From Pseudomonas kitaguniensis (GTDB taxonomy: Bacteria; Pseudomonadota; Gammaproteobacteria; Pseudomonadales; Pseudomonadaceae): DNA of 46,832 nucleotides. Made by a program: the position numbers and the translations under genes. Shown piece by piece: positions 8,437 to 17,217 of this stretch. Under the pieces are notes generated by a model. That model saw only the letters and a program-made list of their open reading frames with translations, was not told the DNA's origin and made no database searches. Numbering within the stretch: the stretch's first letter is position 1; every line of letters begins with the position of its first letter. The stretch spans positions 1-46,832 of the forward strand of contig NZ_VUAZ01000039.1 in NCBI RefSeq assembly GCF_009296165.1. Reading direction: 5' to 3'.

Positions 8437-9831
8437 ATGAGCACCGACAAGACCAACCAGTCCTGGGGCGGCCGCTTCAGTGAACCCGTCGACGCCTTCG
8501 TCGCCCGCTTCACCGCCTCCGTCACCTTCGACCAGCGCCTGTACCGCCACGACATCATGGGCTCGATCGCCCACGCCACGATGCTGGCCAAGGTCGGCGT
8601 GCTGACTGACGCCGAGCGCGACAGCATCATTGATGGCCTGACCACCATTCGCGGTGAGATCGAGGCCGGCACTTTTGACTGGCGCGTCGACCTGGAAGAC
8701 GTGCACATGAATATCGAGGCCCGCCTCACCGATCGCATCGGTGTGACCGGCAAAAAACTGCACACCGGTCGCAGCCGTAACGACCAGGTGGCCACCGATA
8801 TTCGCTTGTGGTTGCGCGATGAAATCGACCTGATCCTGTCCGAAATCACGCGCCTGCAAAAAGGTTTGCTGGAGCAGGCCGAGCGTGAATCGGGCACCAT
8901 CATGCCCGGTTTCACTCACCTGCAAACGGCGCAGCCGGTAACCTTCGGCCACCACTTGCTGGCGTGGTTCGAAATGCTCAGCCGCGACTACGAACGCCTG
9001 GTCGATTGCCGCAAGCGCGCCAACCGCATGCCACTTGGCAGCGCCGCGCTGGCCGGCACCACCTACCCGATTGATCGTGAATACACCGCGCAATTGCTGG
9101 GTTTTGACGCCGTGGGCGGCAACTCCCTGGATGGCGTGTCCGACCGCGACTTCGCCATCGAATTCTGCGCCGCCGCCAGCATCGCGATGATGCACTTGTC
9201 GCGCTTCTCCGAAGAGCTGGTGCTGTGGACCAGCGCGCAATTCCAGTTCATCGACCTGCCTGACCGCTTCTGCACCGGCAGCTCGATCATGCCGCAAAAG
9301 AAAAACCCCGACGTGCCCGAGCTGGTGCGTGGCAAAAGCGGCCGCGTATTCGGCGCGCTGATGGGCCTGCTGACCTTGATGAAAGGCCAACCGCTGGCTT
9401 ACAACAAAGACAATCAGGAAGACAAAGAGCCGCTGTTCGACGCCGCCGACACCCTGCGCGACTCGCTGCGTGCGTTTGCCGACATGATCCCGGCGATCAA
9501 GCCCAAACACGCGATCATGCGTGAAGCGGCCTTGCGCGGGTTCTCTACCGCGACGGACCTGGCGGACTACCTGGTGCGCCGTGGCCTGCCGTTCCGTGAC
9601 TGCCACGAAATCGTCGGCCATGCCGTGAAATACGGCGTGGACACCGGCAAAGACCTGGCGGAAATGAGCCTGGAAGAGCTGCGCAAGTTCAGCGAACAGA
9701 TCGAGCAAGATGTGTTTGCCGTACTGACGCTGGAAGGCTCGGTGAATGCACGCAACCACGTTGGCGGCACTGCGCCTGCGCAGGTCAAAGCAGCCGTGGT
9801 ACGCGGCCTAGAGCTACTCGCCAGCCGCTAA
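8437..9831 (+). CDS. argH: Argininosuccinate lyase
   Basis: The 464-residue protein starts [20 protein letters not shown] and keeps the fumarase/aspartase superfamily signature [12 protein letters not shown]. The catalytic serine is at about 282-283. It cleaves argininosuccinate to arginine and fumarate, the last step of arginine synthesis. Other family motifs are [12 protein letters not shown] (about 110-121) and the [13 protein letters not shown] segment. It is transcribed away from algR and is followed by a REP pair. Length is normal for the family. Confidence 0.98.
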   Translation: MSTDKTNQSWGGRFSEPVDAFVARFTASVTFDQRLYRHDIMGSIAHATMLAKVGVLTDAERDSIIDGLTTIRGEIEAGTFDWRVDLEDVHMNIEARLTDRIGVTGKKLHTGRSRNDQVATDIRLWLRDEIDLILSEITRLQKGLLEQAERESGTIMPGFTHLQTAQPVTFGHHLLAWFEMLSRDYERLVDCRKRANRMPLGSAALAGTTYPIDREYTAQLLGFDAVGGNSLDGVSDRDFAIEFCAAASIAMMHLSRFSEELVLWTSAQFQFIDLPDRFCTGSSIMPQKKNPDVPELVRGKSGRVFGALMGLLTLMKGQPLAYNKDNQEDKEPLFDAADTLRDSLRAFADMIPAIKPKHAIMREAALRGFSTATDLADYLVRRGLPFRDCHEIVGHAVKYGVDTGKDLAEMSLEELRKFSEQIEQDVFAVLTLEGSVNARNHVGGTAPAQVKAAVVRGLELLASR

Positions 9832-9834
9832 AAG

Positions 9835-9918
9835 CTTCGCGAGCAAGCCCACTCCCACATTTGGCCGCATTCCAAGCCTGGAACTCGGTCAAGTGTGGGA
9901 GCGGGCTTGCTCGCGAAG
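9835..9918. repeat. Inverted pair of REP palindromes (BIME-like)
   Basis: The left arm (9835-9860, cttcgcgagcaagcccactc...) is the near-perfect inverse of the right arm (9893-9918, ending gcgggcttgctcgcgaag). About 32 nt separate the arms. This is the REP sequence family common between genes in the P. fluorescens group. It lies between argH and the convergent GST gene, where it can form a long hairpin and may help end transcription. Confidence 0.88.
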
Positions 9919-9941
9919 GCGCCATCACCGGCGCAAACCCT

Positions 9942-10601
9942 CTATTTTTTGGCCGCGATCATCGCCATAAACGCCGGCATCGCCGCTTCCCGGTCCGCCG
10001 CGACTTTCTGTGCGTTGGGCATGGCATGCAATCGCTCCAACAACGCCTTGGCCGCCGGCAACTCCGCCAACAAATCCACGCCGAACAGCTTCTCGCCCAC
10101 GGCGCAGGCAAGGTTCACGCTGTACATGAAGTAAATATCTGCAATCGTGAAGTTCTCCCCTGCGACATAGGGTGCGAACTTGCCATGTCGGCCTAAAGAG
10201 CCGGTCCCCAAGAGCAACTCAGCCCTTGATTTTTCCTTGATCGCCTCCGGCACCGGCATGCCGAAAAACGCTTCAGCGAAACACGCGCGGGCGGGCAACT
10301 CGATATACAGCTCGATTTCCCGGCACAGCGCCAGCACCTGAGCACGCTGAAACGGCTCGCCAGGCAGCAACGCAGGGCCTTCCTGGGTTTGCTCGATGTA
10401 TTCGAGTATCACGCTGGTTTCGTTGATAAACCCCTGTTTGACCCCCAGAATCGGCACCTTGCCGCGAGGGCTGACCGACAGGGCTTCAGCCGTTTGGCCT
10501 GCGTAAAACGGCACCTCCTCAAACGGCAGGCCTTTCTCCAGCAGCGCCAGTTTGACCATGTTGTAGTAGTTGCTGACCGAAAATCCGTAAAGCTTGAGCA
10601 T
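9942..10601 (-). CDS. Glutathione S-transferase family protein
   Basis: The 219-residue protein has an N-terminal thioredoxin-fold GST domain (MLKLYGFSVSNYYNMVKLAL, SPRGKVPIL, INETSVILEYIEQ with the glutathione-binding Glu-Ser/Thr pair). An all-helical C-terminal domain includes the N-capping motif FTIADIYFMYSVN (about 149-161). A Ser or Tyr near residues 8-12 could be the catalytic residue. The substrate cannot be told from sequence. It converges with argH across the REP pair. Confidence 0.88.
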   Translation of the reverse strand: MLKLYGFSVSNYYNMVKLALLEKGLPFEEVPFYAGQTAEALSVSPRGKVPILGVKQGFINETSVILEYIEQTQEGPALLPGEPFQRAQVLALCREIELYIELPARACFAEAFFGMPVPEAIKEKSRAELLLGTGSLGRHGKFAPYVAGENFTIADIYFMYSVNLACAVGEKLFGVDLLAELPAAKALLERLHAMPNAQKVAADREAAMPAFMAMIAAKK

Positions 10602-10728
10602 TGCGACTGCCTCCAGGCCGGGTGTGGGGTTGGCTGCAAGAGTTATAGATCCCCTGCGCCTGCCTTGCCAGCAGCATCACCCGCCTGAATGGGCGTAGAC
10701 TGGCGGCCTTTTCCTTGAGGAGCCTGCC

Positions 10729-11013
10729 ATGAGCGAGCCGACCGATATCGACAACGACGAAGAAGAGTTCACCGAAAGTACGCTGACCCAGGCCATCGAA
10801 AATCAGATCGAAAGCGACAATCCGCCTGCCGCCAAAGCGACGTTCAACAAGCTGACCCTGGTGGGTTACGAGCGCGACGACATTCTGAACCTGATGGCCC
10901 ACGTGCTGGCTGTCGAAATTGACAAAATGCTCGAAGAAGACCGCGCATTCGATACCGAGTGGTACGAAACAGCGCTGCGGGCGCTGCCCGAATTGCCGCC
11001 GGAAAACGACTGA
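10729..11013 (+). CDS. Small acidic conserved protein of unknown function
   Basis: The 94-residue, strongly acidic protein (MSEPTDIDNDEEEFTEST...) has no signal peptide or membrane helix. The ATG follows a good ribosome site (GAGGAG, about 7 nt upstream), and base use matches the neighbouring genes, so it is probably real. The middle part (LTLVGYERDDILNLMAHVLAVEI) is predicted helical. I do not recognise the family. It stands alone between the divergent GST gene and a REP-like hairpin. Confidence 0.75.
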   Translation: MSEPTDIDNDEEEFTESTLTQAIENQIESDNPPAAKATFNKLTLVGYERDDILNLMAHVLAVEIDKMLEEDRAFDTEWYETALRALPELPPEND

Positions 11014-11026
11014 ATCGAACACGTCC

Positions 11027-11054
11027 GTGGCGGCGGAGCCTGCTTCCTCGCCAC
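11027..11054. repeat. REP-like hairpin downstream of the small acidic gene
   Basis: GTGGCG at 11027 pairs with CGCCAC at 11049-11054, and the interior ggagc/gcttcc arms are partly complementary. The sequence resembles the gtggcgaggga...-type REP palindromes of pseudomonads, but is degenerate. It starts 13 nt after the upstream stop and may act as a transcription end. Confidence 0.55.
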
Positions 11055-11165
11055 AAACCTGCGCCATATCAAGACCCGGATGTTTCTGACTGGACAGCCC
11101 GGCAAAGTGCGTTCACCTTATGCCGTGCTAGCCTCTAATAAATACTTAGAACGTCTGGAGTCCTT

Positions 11166-11417
11166 ATGTCGTATACCCCTGAATTGGTTGCCGAACTGGA
11201 AATCCTTGCACTCTTCAACCTGGGCAGCTCCCAGGAAGGCTTAAAAGTCCATCAAAGCGCAGCGCCCACTGCCATCGCCGCCGCCAAACGCCTTTTTGAC
11301 AAAGAACTGACCACCCAGCCCGACGGTGGTTACCTGACCAGCCTCGGTCGGGATGCTGCCGAGCATGCCCAAGGCTTGCTGACGATTCTAAGCAAAACCC
11401 AAAAAGAAGCCGCCTGA
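11166..11417 (+). CDS. Conserved small protein, TIGR02647-like
   Basis: The 83-residue protein starts MSYTPELVAELEILALFNLG and contains GLKVHQSAAPTAIAAAKRLF and GGYLTSLGRDAAEHAQGLLT. This pattern fits the small gammaproteobacterial family TIGR02647, which is found next to cyaA in Pseudomonas. It is cytoplasmic and helical, possibly winged-helix-like; no function is established. TGGAGT 5 nt before ATG is a reasonable ribosome site. Confidence 0.75.
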   Translation: MSYTPELVAELEILALFNLGSSQEGLKVHQSAAPTAIAAAKRLFDKELTTQPDGGYLTSLGRDAAEHAQGLLTILSKTQKEAA

Positions 11418-11434
11418 CCTTTGATACCGCCCAT

Positions 11435-11457
11435 GGAGTCCGCCCCTTGCGGATTCC
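11435..11457. terminator. Inverted repeat after the TIGR02647-like gene
   Basis: ggagtccgc (11435-11443) pairs with gcggattcc (11449-11457) with one G·T pair and a 5-nt loop. No T-run follows, so it is a weak or rho-assisted terminator, or an RNA structure in the cyaA leader about 130 nt upstream of that gene. Confidence 0.4.
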
Positions 11458-11585
11458 GAGGGCGTTGCTGTGGCCCGCACAAAATTCTGACGCCAAAAAT
11501 CATTTCCCGCTAAACCTCCTGCGTTTCTGTCTGTAAACTCCTACACGGCCGCCCATGTCGGGCCTTGCGAGCCAACGAGTTCGAC

Positions 11586-14426
11586 ATGACCCGCACCCAT
11601 GAAATACGCCCCGACCTGGACGAAGGCATCGACCGCAAGGTGCTGGCGCAACTGCGCACGCGGTTCATGGCCCTCAATGCAGGCCGTATGGCACGGGCTG
11701 TCGAAGGGCTGACACCGCGCCAACAAAGCGTACTGAGCGTGTTGCCGCTATTTTTTCACGTGAATCACCCGCTGTTGCCGGGTTATGTCTCCGGCAGCAC
11801 ACCGGCGGGCTTGTCGAATTTCGAACCGGATACTCAAGCCCTGACCGAAGCCCAGCGCCTGACCCGCTCGTTCTGCTACAAGCCGCGCCATGGCAACCCG
11901 TCGCTGCCGATTCACGGCCTGTTCCTGATGGGCAGCCTCGGCACCCTGGCCCAGGCGGATCAGAGCGATATGGACGTGTGGGTATGCCACGCGCCCGACC
12001 TCAGCGAAAACGAGTTGGCCGAGCTGCGCAAAAAATGCCAGTTACTTGAAGCCTGGGCATTGACCATGGGCGCCGAGGCGCACTTCTTCCTGATCGAACC
12101 GACGCGCTTTGTACTCGGTGAACGCGAGACCCAACTGAGCTCCGACGACTGTGGCACCACCCAGCATTACCTGCTGCTGGATGAGTTCTACCGCACCGCC
12201 ATCTGGCTGGCCGGGCGCACACCGATCTGGTGGCTGGTGCCGGTGTACGAAGAAACCCGTTACGCCGAGTTCACCCACACGCTGCTCTCCAAGCGTTTTA
12301 TTCGTGCCGATGAAACCCTCGACCTTGGCCACTTGGCGCACATTCCCCCCGGCGAATTCATTGGCGCCGGGCTCTGGCAACTGTTCAAGGGCATCGAGTC
12401 GCCGTATAAATCGGTACTCAAACTGCTGCTGACCGAGGTGTACGCCAGCGAACACCCAAACGTGCAGTGCCTGAGCCTGCGCTTCAAGCGCGCGGTATTC
12501 GCTAACCAGATCGACCTGGATGAGCTGGACCCGTACATCGTGGTCTACCGCCGCATTGAGGAATACCTAAAAGCGCGCAACGAGCCGGAGCGCCTGGAAT
12601 TGCTCAGGCGCAGCCTGTACTTGAAGGTCAACCGCAAGCTCAGCGCGGGCCAACGCGGCACTGGCTGGCAACGGCTATTAATGGAACGCCTGGCGCATGA
12701 ATGGGGTTGGGACCCACGCCAACTGGCCCTGCTGGACAGCCGCAGCCAGTGGAAGGTGCGCCAAGTGGCTGTCGAGCGCCGTGCACTGGTCAATGAGCTG
12801 AACCACAGCTACCGCTTCCTCACGCAATTCGCCCGTACCGAGCAAACCGTCAGCCTGATCAACAAGCGCGACCTCAACGTGCTGGGCCGACGTCTTTATG
12901 CAGCGTTCGAACGCAAAGCCGGCAAAGTCGAATTCATCAACCCAGGCATCGCCCCTGATTTGGCCGAAGACACCCTGACCCTGGTGCAATCGCCCAACCG
13001 TAAAGAGCCGGGCCTGCATGACTGGGGCCTTTACAACGGCAACCTTACGGCGCTGGAATGGGAGCACTTCGCGCCGATCAAGCGCAGCCGCGATCTGCTC
13101 GAAATGCTTACCTGGTGCCACCGCAACGGCGTGATCGACAGCAGCACCCACTTGGCGCTGCACCCGGGCGTCAGCGACATGACGGAATTTGAGCTGTTCA
13201 ATTTACTCGGCAGCCTGCAACAAACCATCGCACTGCCCTTGGTCAGCGTCGACGAGGAGCGCCTGTTGCGCCCGGCGGTGCCAGAAGAGGTGTTGTTACT
13301 GATCAACGTCGGCGTCGACCCGCTCAAGCATCACCGCGACCTGAATATCCTGATGACCACCGAGCGCACCGACTCCCTGAGCTACGCAGGCAAACGCGAC
13401 AACCTGGTACTGACGCTGGATCAGGTCACACTTAACAGTTGGAACGAGGTAATGGTGAGCCGCTACGACGGGCCTCACGCGTTGCTCGATTGCCTGCGTG
13501 ACTACCTCAACCAACTGCCGCCCGACCATTTGCCCCGGCTGCGGGTGCGTTGCTTCTGTCACAACCGCGCGCCGTTCATTGCCCAGCGCGTCGAAGAAAT
13601 TTTCGACACCGCGCAAACCCTGCTGCTCGGCCAGTCCAACCATCGCTACCTGTTGCAGGTGCAACAGCACTATCACGTGATGGAGCTGACGCCGGGCCAT
13701 GCCACCCATGTGTCACTGCCAACGCAGGAAGCGCTGATCGCCTACCTCAGTGAAGAACTGGCCAGCTACACCCCGCTGCACCTGGACGCAATGGCCCTGG
13801 AAGACCACGACCTGGCGCTGCTGCTGCCGATGGGCCTGGCCGATTGCGTGCAGGTGTTTTACCGGGTCAATGAAGGCTTTGCCGAGCTGTATGTGTTGGA
13901 TGAATTCAACGCGCTCTGGCAGCAACGCTTGCCGTTTCACGACGAGCAGAGCCTGTTGGCGCCGTTGCAGCGCTTTCTGCAATCGATACTCTATCGCCGG
14001 GAGGCGTTATCGCCGCTGAATACGCAACAGCCGCTGGGCGATGTACACACCCTGTATTACCAACTGTTGCCGTCAGGCAGTCATCGCGCACGCGGCATAG
14101 AGCCCCGACCGACCCCGCACAACCCCGCCAACCAGCCGTTTTATGACGTGCAGGCAATTATCGGCAAAGCAGCGCCCGGCCAAGTGGGCATTACCCTGTA
14201 CTGCAATCAGCGGGAGTTTTCCGAACTGGAGTTTGGCGACCAACTGTTTGCAGTAGTCGCCCGGCAAATCGTCGAGCAACGCCGCGAAACCCAGCGCTAT
14301 CGCTGCTACATCACCGACCTCGACCTGTCCGGCCTGCTCGGCGATGTGCAAAGCCCGAGCAACTTGTACCTGCGCTACAAGGCCGAGCTGGAGCTGGCGC
14401 TGAACGAAGCGCTGAACCAGGTTTAA
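11586..14426 (+). CDS. cyaA: Class I adenylate cyclase
   Basis: The 946-residue protein belongs to the enterobacterial-type class I cyclases. The N-terminal nucleotidyltransferase-like catalytic domain holds G116-S117 (FLMGSLGTLAQ) and D128-x-D130 (QSDMDVWVCH), which bind metal and ATP. The large C-terminal part is the regulatory region. It makes cAMP, which in Pseudomonas acts with Vfr/Crp-type regulators. I chose ATG 11586 (MTRTHEIRPDLDEGID); the frame is open from 11565, but the added seven residues are not expected. No strong ribosome site is visible before either start. It converges with rnk, with only 12 nt between the stops. Confidence 0.95.
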   Translation: MTRTHEIRPDLDEGIDRKVLAQLRTRFMALNAGRMARAVEGLTPRQQSVLSVLPLFFHVNHPLLPGYVSGSTPAGLSNFEPDTQALTEAQRLTRSFCYKPRHGNPSLPIHGLFLMGSLGTLAQADQSDMDVWVCHAPDLSENELAELRKKCQLLEAWALTMGAEAHFFLIEPTRFVLGERETQLSSDDCGTTQHYLLLDEFYRTAIWLAGRTPIWWLVPVYEETRYAEFTHTLLSKRFIRADETLDLGHLAHIPPGEFIGAGLWQLFKGIESPYKSVLKLLLTEVYASEHPNVQCLSLRFKRAVFANQIDLDELDPYIVVYRRIEEYLKARNEPERLELLRRSLYLKVNRKLSAGQRGTGWQRLLMERLAHEWGWDPRQLALLDSRSQWKVRQVAVERRALVNELNHSYRFLTQFARTEQTVSLINKRDLNVLGRRLYAAFERKAGKVEFINPGIAPDLAEDTLTLVQSPNRKEPGLHDWGLYNGNLTALEWEHFAPIKRSRDLLEMLTWCHRNGVIDSSTHLALHPGVSDMTEFELFNLLGSLQQTIALPLVSVDEERLLRPAVPEEVLLLINVGVDPLKHHRDLNILMTTERTDSLSYAGKRDNLVLTLDQVTLNSWNEVMVSRYDGPHALLDCLRDYLNQLPPDHLPRLRVRCFCHNRAPFIAQRVEEIFDTAQTLLLGQSNHRYLLQVQQHYHVMELTPGHATHVSLPTQEALIAYLSEELASYTPLHLDAMALEDHDLALLLPMGLADCVQVFYRVNEGFAELYVLDEFNALWQQRLPFHDEQSLLAPLQRFLQSILYRREALSPLNTQQPLGDVHTLYYQLLPSGSHRARGIEPRPTPHNPANQPFYDVQAIIGKAAPGQVGITLYCNQREFSELEFGDQLFAVVARQIVEQRRETQRYRCYITDLDLSGLLGDVQSPSNLYLRYKAELELALNEALNQV

Positions 14427-14438
14427 AGCGGCTGTTTT

Positions 14439-14852
14439 TTACAGGGGGAATGCGCCGCCGTCTTTGGGCTGGCCCTCGACGCTGAGCAGTTCGAGCTTCA
14501 GGGTTTTGCCGCCGGGTGCCGGCCAGTCGATGTGCTGGCCCACTTTCAAGCCGAGCAATGCACTGCCAACCGGCGCCAGGATAGAGATCTTGCCTTCATC
14601 GGCATTCGCGTCTTTAGGGTAAACCAGGGTCAGGTGATAGTCCTTGCCGCTGCCTTGCTCGCGGCAATGCACGCTGGAGTTCATGGTCACCACACCTGCA
14701 GCCACGTCCTCGTGGCCAACCACCTCTTCAGCGCGGTCGAGTTCGGCTTGCAACGCTTCGACACCGGGAAATTCGTCGCCCAAACGGTCGATCAGTTGCT
14801 CCAGACGCTGTACGTCCAGGCGGGTGAGGATGATGGAAGGGACAGTGGTCAT
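14439..14852 (-). CDS. rnk: Rnk, nucleoside diphosphate kinase regulator (GreA/GreB-like)
   Basis: The 137-residue protein has the short N-terminal coiled coil (VQRLEQLIDRLGDEFPGVEA) and the C-terminal FKBP-like GreA/B domain (VVTMNSSVHCRE, LVYPKDANADEGKISILAPVGSALLG) typical of Rnk. Rnk binds RNA polymerase near the secondary channel. In Pseudomonas it was found as a regulator of nucleoside diphosphate kinase and alginate. AAGGAG lies about 12 nt before the ATG. A terminator for the upstream operon separates it from the DUF1289/cyaY genes. Confidence 0.93.
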   Translation of the reverse strand: MTTVPSIILTRLDVQRLEQLIDRLGDEFPGVEALQAELDRAEEVVGHEDVAAGVVTMNSSVHCREQGSGKDYHLTLVYPKDANADEGKISILAPVGSALLGLKVGQHIDWPAPGGKTLKLELLSVEGQPKDGGAFPL

Positions 14853-14890
14853 GATTCAGGCAGACTCCTTTTTTCTGCGCAAAAAAGCAA

Positions 14891-14915
14891 AACCCCGCCA
14901 GAAAAAGGCGGGGTT
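14891..14915 (-). terminator. Rho-independent terminator after the cyaY–DUF1289 genes
   Basis: aaccccgcc and ggcggggtt form a 9-bp GC-rich stem around a 7-nt loop. Read on the reverse strand it is followed by ttttgctttttt. It ends transcription coming from cyaY and the DUF1289 gene before rnk. Confidence 0.85.
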
Positions 14916-14982
14916 CTCACGGACCTCGATGAGTTGAGGTGTACCCGGACACTACCACAGCGTCACAAATAAACAAGACGAC

Positions 14983-15207
14983 TCAGGCGTGGGCCTTGCG
15001 CTGCGCAGCCTCTGCGCAGATCACGCGGCGCCGGGCATCGTCGGCAGAGCGCCATTCGCGAATATCTTCCACATGGCGAAAGCAACCGAGGCAGACTTTT
15101 TGCTCATCCAGGCGACACAAACTGATACAAGGTGACGGCACCGCCGGGCTGACGTTGCTGAACAGCGGCTTGGGCGGGCGTACAGGTGCAGGCTGGCTCA
15201 CAATCAT
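14983..15207 (-). CDS. DUF1289 family protein
   Basis: The 74-residue protein contains the DUF1289 core SPCISLCRLDEQKVCLGCFR followed by EDIREWRSADDARRRVI. The four cysteines (C-x3-C-x7-C-x2-C) suggest a small metal or Fe-S site; this is inference, since the family has no proven function. Its ATG overlaps the cyaY stop by 4 nt, so it is translated together with the frataxin homologue. That fits a role in iron-sulfur metabolism. Confidence 0.88.
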   Translation of the reverse strand: MIVSQPAPVRPPKPLFSNVSPAVPSPCISLCRLDEQKVCLGCFRHVEDIREWRSADDARRRVICAEAAQRKAHA

Positions 15208-15551
15208 TTCTCGTCGGGGTTCAGCTCATCAAAGTCCAGCTCGGCGCCGGATTGTTCCGACACCAGGCGCGCGAGCATTTCGCTCAACAGCTCTTCAGTG
15301 GTGTCGTGTACCCAACGCTTTTCATCTTCGTCGTAGTCAAAGTGAAAACCGCCCGAACGCGCTGCCAGCCAGAGCTGACGCAAGGGCTCTTGGCGACTGA
15401 AGATCAGTTGGGTGCCATTTTCAAACTTGACGGTCAGTACGCCGGCCGAGTTTTCCAGGTCCACGTCCAGACCGCTGTCGTCGAAAATATCTTCCAGCGC
15501 TTGCTGGGTCGAATCCACCAGGTCGTGAAAGCGGGCTTCGGTCAAACTCAT
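15204..15551 (-). CDS. cyaY: CyaY, bacterial frataxin
   Basis: The 115-residue acidic protein has the frataxin pattern: N-terminal helix rich in Asp/Glu (MSLTEARFHDLVDSTQQALE), VLTVKFENGTQLIFSRQEPLRQLW, and GGFHFDYDEDEKRWVHD. CyaY binds iron and modulates the IscS-IscU cysteine-desulfurase complex. It is divergent from lptM-lysA, the usual Pseudomonas and enterobacterial arrangement, and translationally coupled to the DUF1289 gene. Confidence 0.95.
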   Translation of the reverse strand: MSLTEARFHDLVDSTQQALEDIFDDSGLDVDLENSAGVLTVKFENGTQLIFSRQEPLRQLWLAARSGGFHFDYDEDEKRWVHDTTEELLSEMLARLVSEQSGAELDFDELNPDEK

Positions 15552-15726
15552 TGTGGCAACCTCAAAAGTGTCTGGTTTTGCTCAAGCGCCGCACGATACG
15601 GGCGAGCCTCGCCGAATGCAAAGGATACCGATTTCATCCGTGATGGCTGCATGAAATATCCTCAGCAAGCGTAGCCCGCTTCTTGACTGTCTCGGCAAAC
15701 CCCCGCTGGACGGGTATTCCAGCGCA

Positions 15727-15755
15727 TAGGCAAGCTGCCGGGTGGTCGGTATACT
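15727..15755 (+). promoter_or_regulatory. Candidate sigma-70 promoter of the lptM-lysA-dapF-xerC operon
   Basis: TATACT at 15750-15755 is a good -10 hexamer. TAGGCA at 15727-15732 (four of six matches to TTGACA) lies exactly 17 nt upstream. Transcription would start near 15762, about 28 nt before the lptM ATG. Confidence 0.55.
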
Positions 15756-15789
15756 CGGGCGCAATTAATGCATATTCAAGGATTTCGCC

Positions 15790-15957
15790 ATGAAGCGCCT
15801 GATCTCTTCCCTTGCTGCGCTCGTCGCGGTCGCTTGCCTAGTTAGTGCCTGTGGTCAAAAAGGCCCGCTGTACCTGCCCGATGACAGCAAAGACCCGAAT
15901 GAACAGGCGCAGTCGTCGCAAAAGCCGTCGAAAGCGCACAAGCACGACACTTACTAA
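15790..15957 (+). CDS. lptM: LptM (formerly LppL/YifL), small outer-membrane lipoprotein
   Basis: The 55-residue frame begins [20 protein letters not shown] and continues [19 protein letters not shown]. The lipobox VSAC places the lipidated cysteine at residue 21. [10 protein letters not shown] is the hallmark of the LptM/LppL family, which helps LptD-LptE mature in the outer membrane. The remaining tail is hydrophilic and Lys/Gln-rich. The gene ends 9 nt before lysA, its constant neighbour in proteobacteria, and heads this operon. Confidence 0.93.
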   Translation: MKRLISSLAALVAVACLVSACGQKGPLYLPDDSKDPNEQAQSSQKPSKAHKHDTY

Positions 15958-15966
15958 GGTAACCCC

Positions 15967-17214
15967 ATGGACGCTTTTAACTACCGGGACGGCGAGCTGT
16001 TCGCGGAAGGCGTGGCGTTGTCCGCGATTGGCGAGCGCTTTGGCACCCCGACCTATGTGTACTCGCGTGCCCATATCGAAGCTCAATACCGCAGCTTCGC
16101 CGACGCGCTGCAAGGCACGCCGAGCCTGGTGTGCTACGCGGTCAAAGCCAACTCCAACCTGGGTGTACTGAATGTCCTGGCGCGCTTGGGCGCCGGTTTC
16201 GACATCGTCTCCCGTGGCGAGCTGGAACGTGTACTGGCGGCCGGCGGCACGGCGGACAAAATCGTTTTCTCCGGCGTAGGCAAGAGCCGCGAAGACATGC
16301 GCCGCGCACTCGAAGTGGGCGTGCATTGCTTCAACGTTGAATCCACCGACGAGCTGGAACGCCTGCAAATCGTGGCCGCCGAGATGGGCGTTCGCGCGCC
16401 GGTGTCCCTGCGCGTGAACCCGGACGTCGACGCCGGCACCCACCCGTACATTTCCACCGGTCTTAAAGAGAACAAGTTCGGCATCGCGATTGCCGACGCC
16501 GAGGACGTGTACATCCGCGCCGCACAGTTGCCGAACCTCGAAGTGCTGGGCGTCGACTGCCATATCGGCTCGCAACTGACTACCCTGCCGCCGTTTATCG
16601 ATGCGCTCGACCGCCTGCTGGCGCTGATCGACCGCTTGGGCGAGTGCGGCATCTACCTGCACCACATCGACCTCGGTGGCGGCGTGGGCGTGCGTTATCG
16701 CGATGAAGAGCCGCCGCTGGTGGCTGACTACATCAAGGCCGTGCGCGAGCGCATCGAAGGCCGTGACCTGACGCTGATGTTCGAACCGGGCCGCTATATC
16801 GTCGCCAACGCCGGCGTGCTGCTGACTCAGGTTGAATACCTCAAGCACACTGAACACAAGGATTTCGCCATCGTCGACGCGGCGATGAACGACCTGATTC
16901 GCCCGGCGCTGTACCAGGCCTGGATGAATGTCAGCGCCGTGAAGCCTCGCGCGGGCGAAACCCGTGCCTATGACATCGTTGGCCCGATTTGCGAAACCGG
17001 CGACTTCCTGGCCAAGGATCGTCAGTTGGCCCTCGAAGAAGGCGATTTGCTGGCCGTGCATTCGGCGGGTGCCTATGGGTTTGTCATGAGTTCCAACTAC
17101 AACACCCGCGGGCGTACCGCCGAGGTGCTGGTGGACGGTGATCAAGCGTTTGAAGTGCGTCGCCGCGAGACGGTAGCCGAGTTGTATGCTGGCGAAAGCC
17201 TGCTGCCGGAGTAA
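15967..17214 (+). CDS. lysA: Diaminopimelate decarboxylase
   Basis: The 415-residue PLP enzyme of the alanine-racemase-like fold has Lys60 in VCYAVKANSN as the Schiff-base lysine. The glycine-rich phosphate loop HIDLGGGVGVRY and the CETGD motif (GPICETGDFLA) supply the cysteine and residues of the substrate site. It converts meso-diaminopimelate to lysine. AAGGT lies just before the ATG. It is followed after 3 nt by dapF, whose product makes its substrate. Confidence 0.98.
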   Translation: MDAFNYRDGELFAEGVALSAIGERFGTPTYVYSRAHIEAQYRSFADALQGTPSLVCYAVKANSNLGVLNVLARLGAGFDIVSRGELERVLAAGGTADKIVFSGVGKSREDMRRALEVGVHCFNVESTDELERLQIVAAEMGVRAPVSLRVNPDVDAGTHPYISTGLKENKFGIAIADAEDVYIRAAQLPNLEVLGVDCHIGSQLTTLPPFIDALDRLLALIDRLGECGIYLHHIDLGGGVGVRYRDEEPPLVADYIKAVRERIEGRDLTLMFEPGRYIVANAGVLLTQVEYLKHTEHKDFAIVDAAMNDLIRPALYQAWMNVSAVKPRAGETRAYDIVGPICETGDFLAKDRQLALEEGDLLAVHSAGAYGFVMSSNYNTRGRTAEVLVDGDQAFEVRRRETVAELYAGESLLPE

Positions 17215-17217
17215 GCC

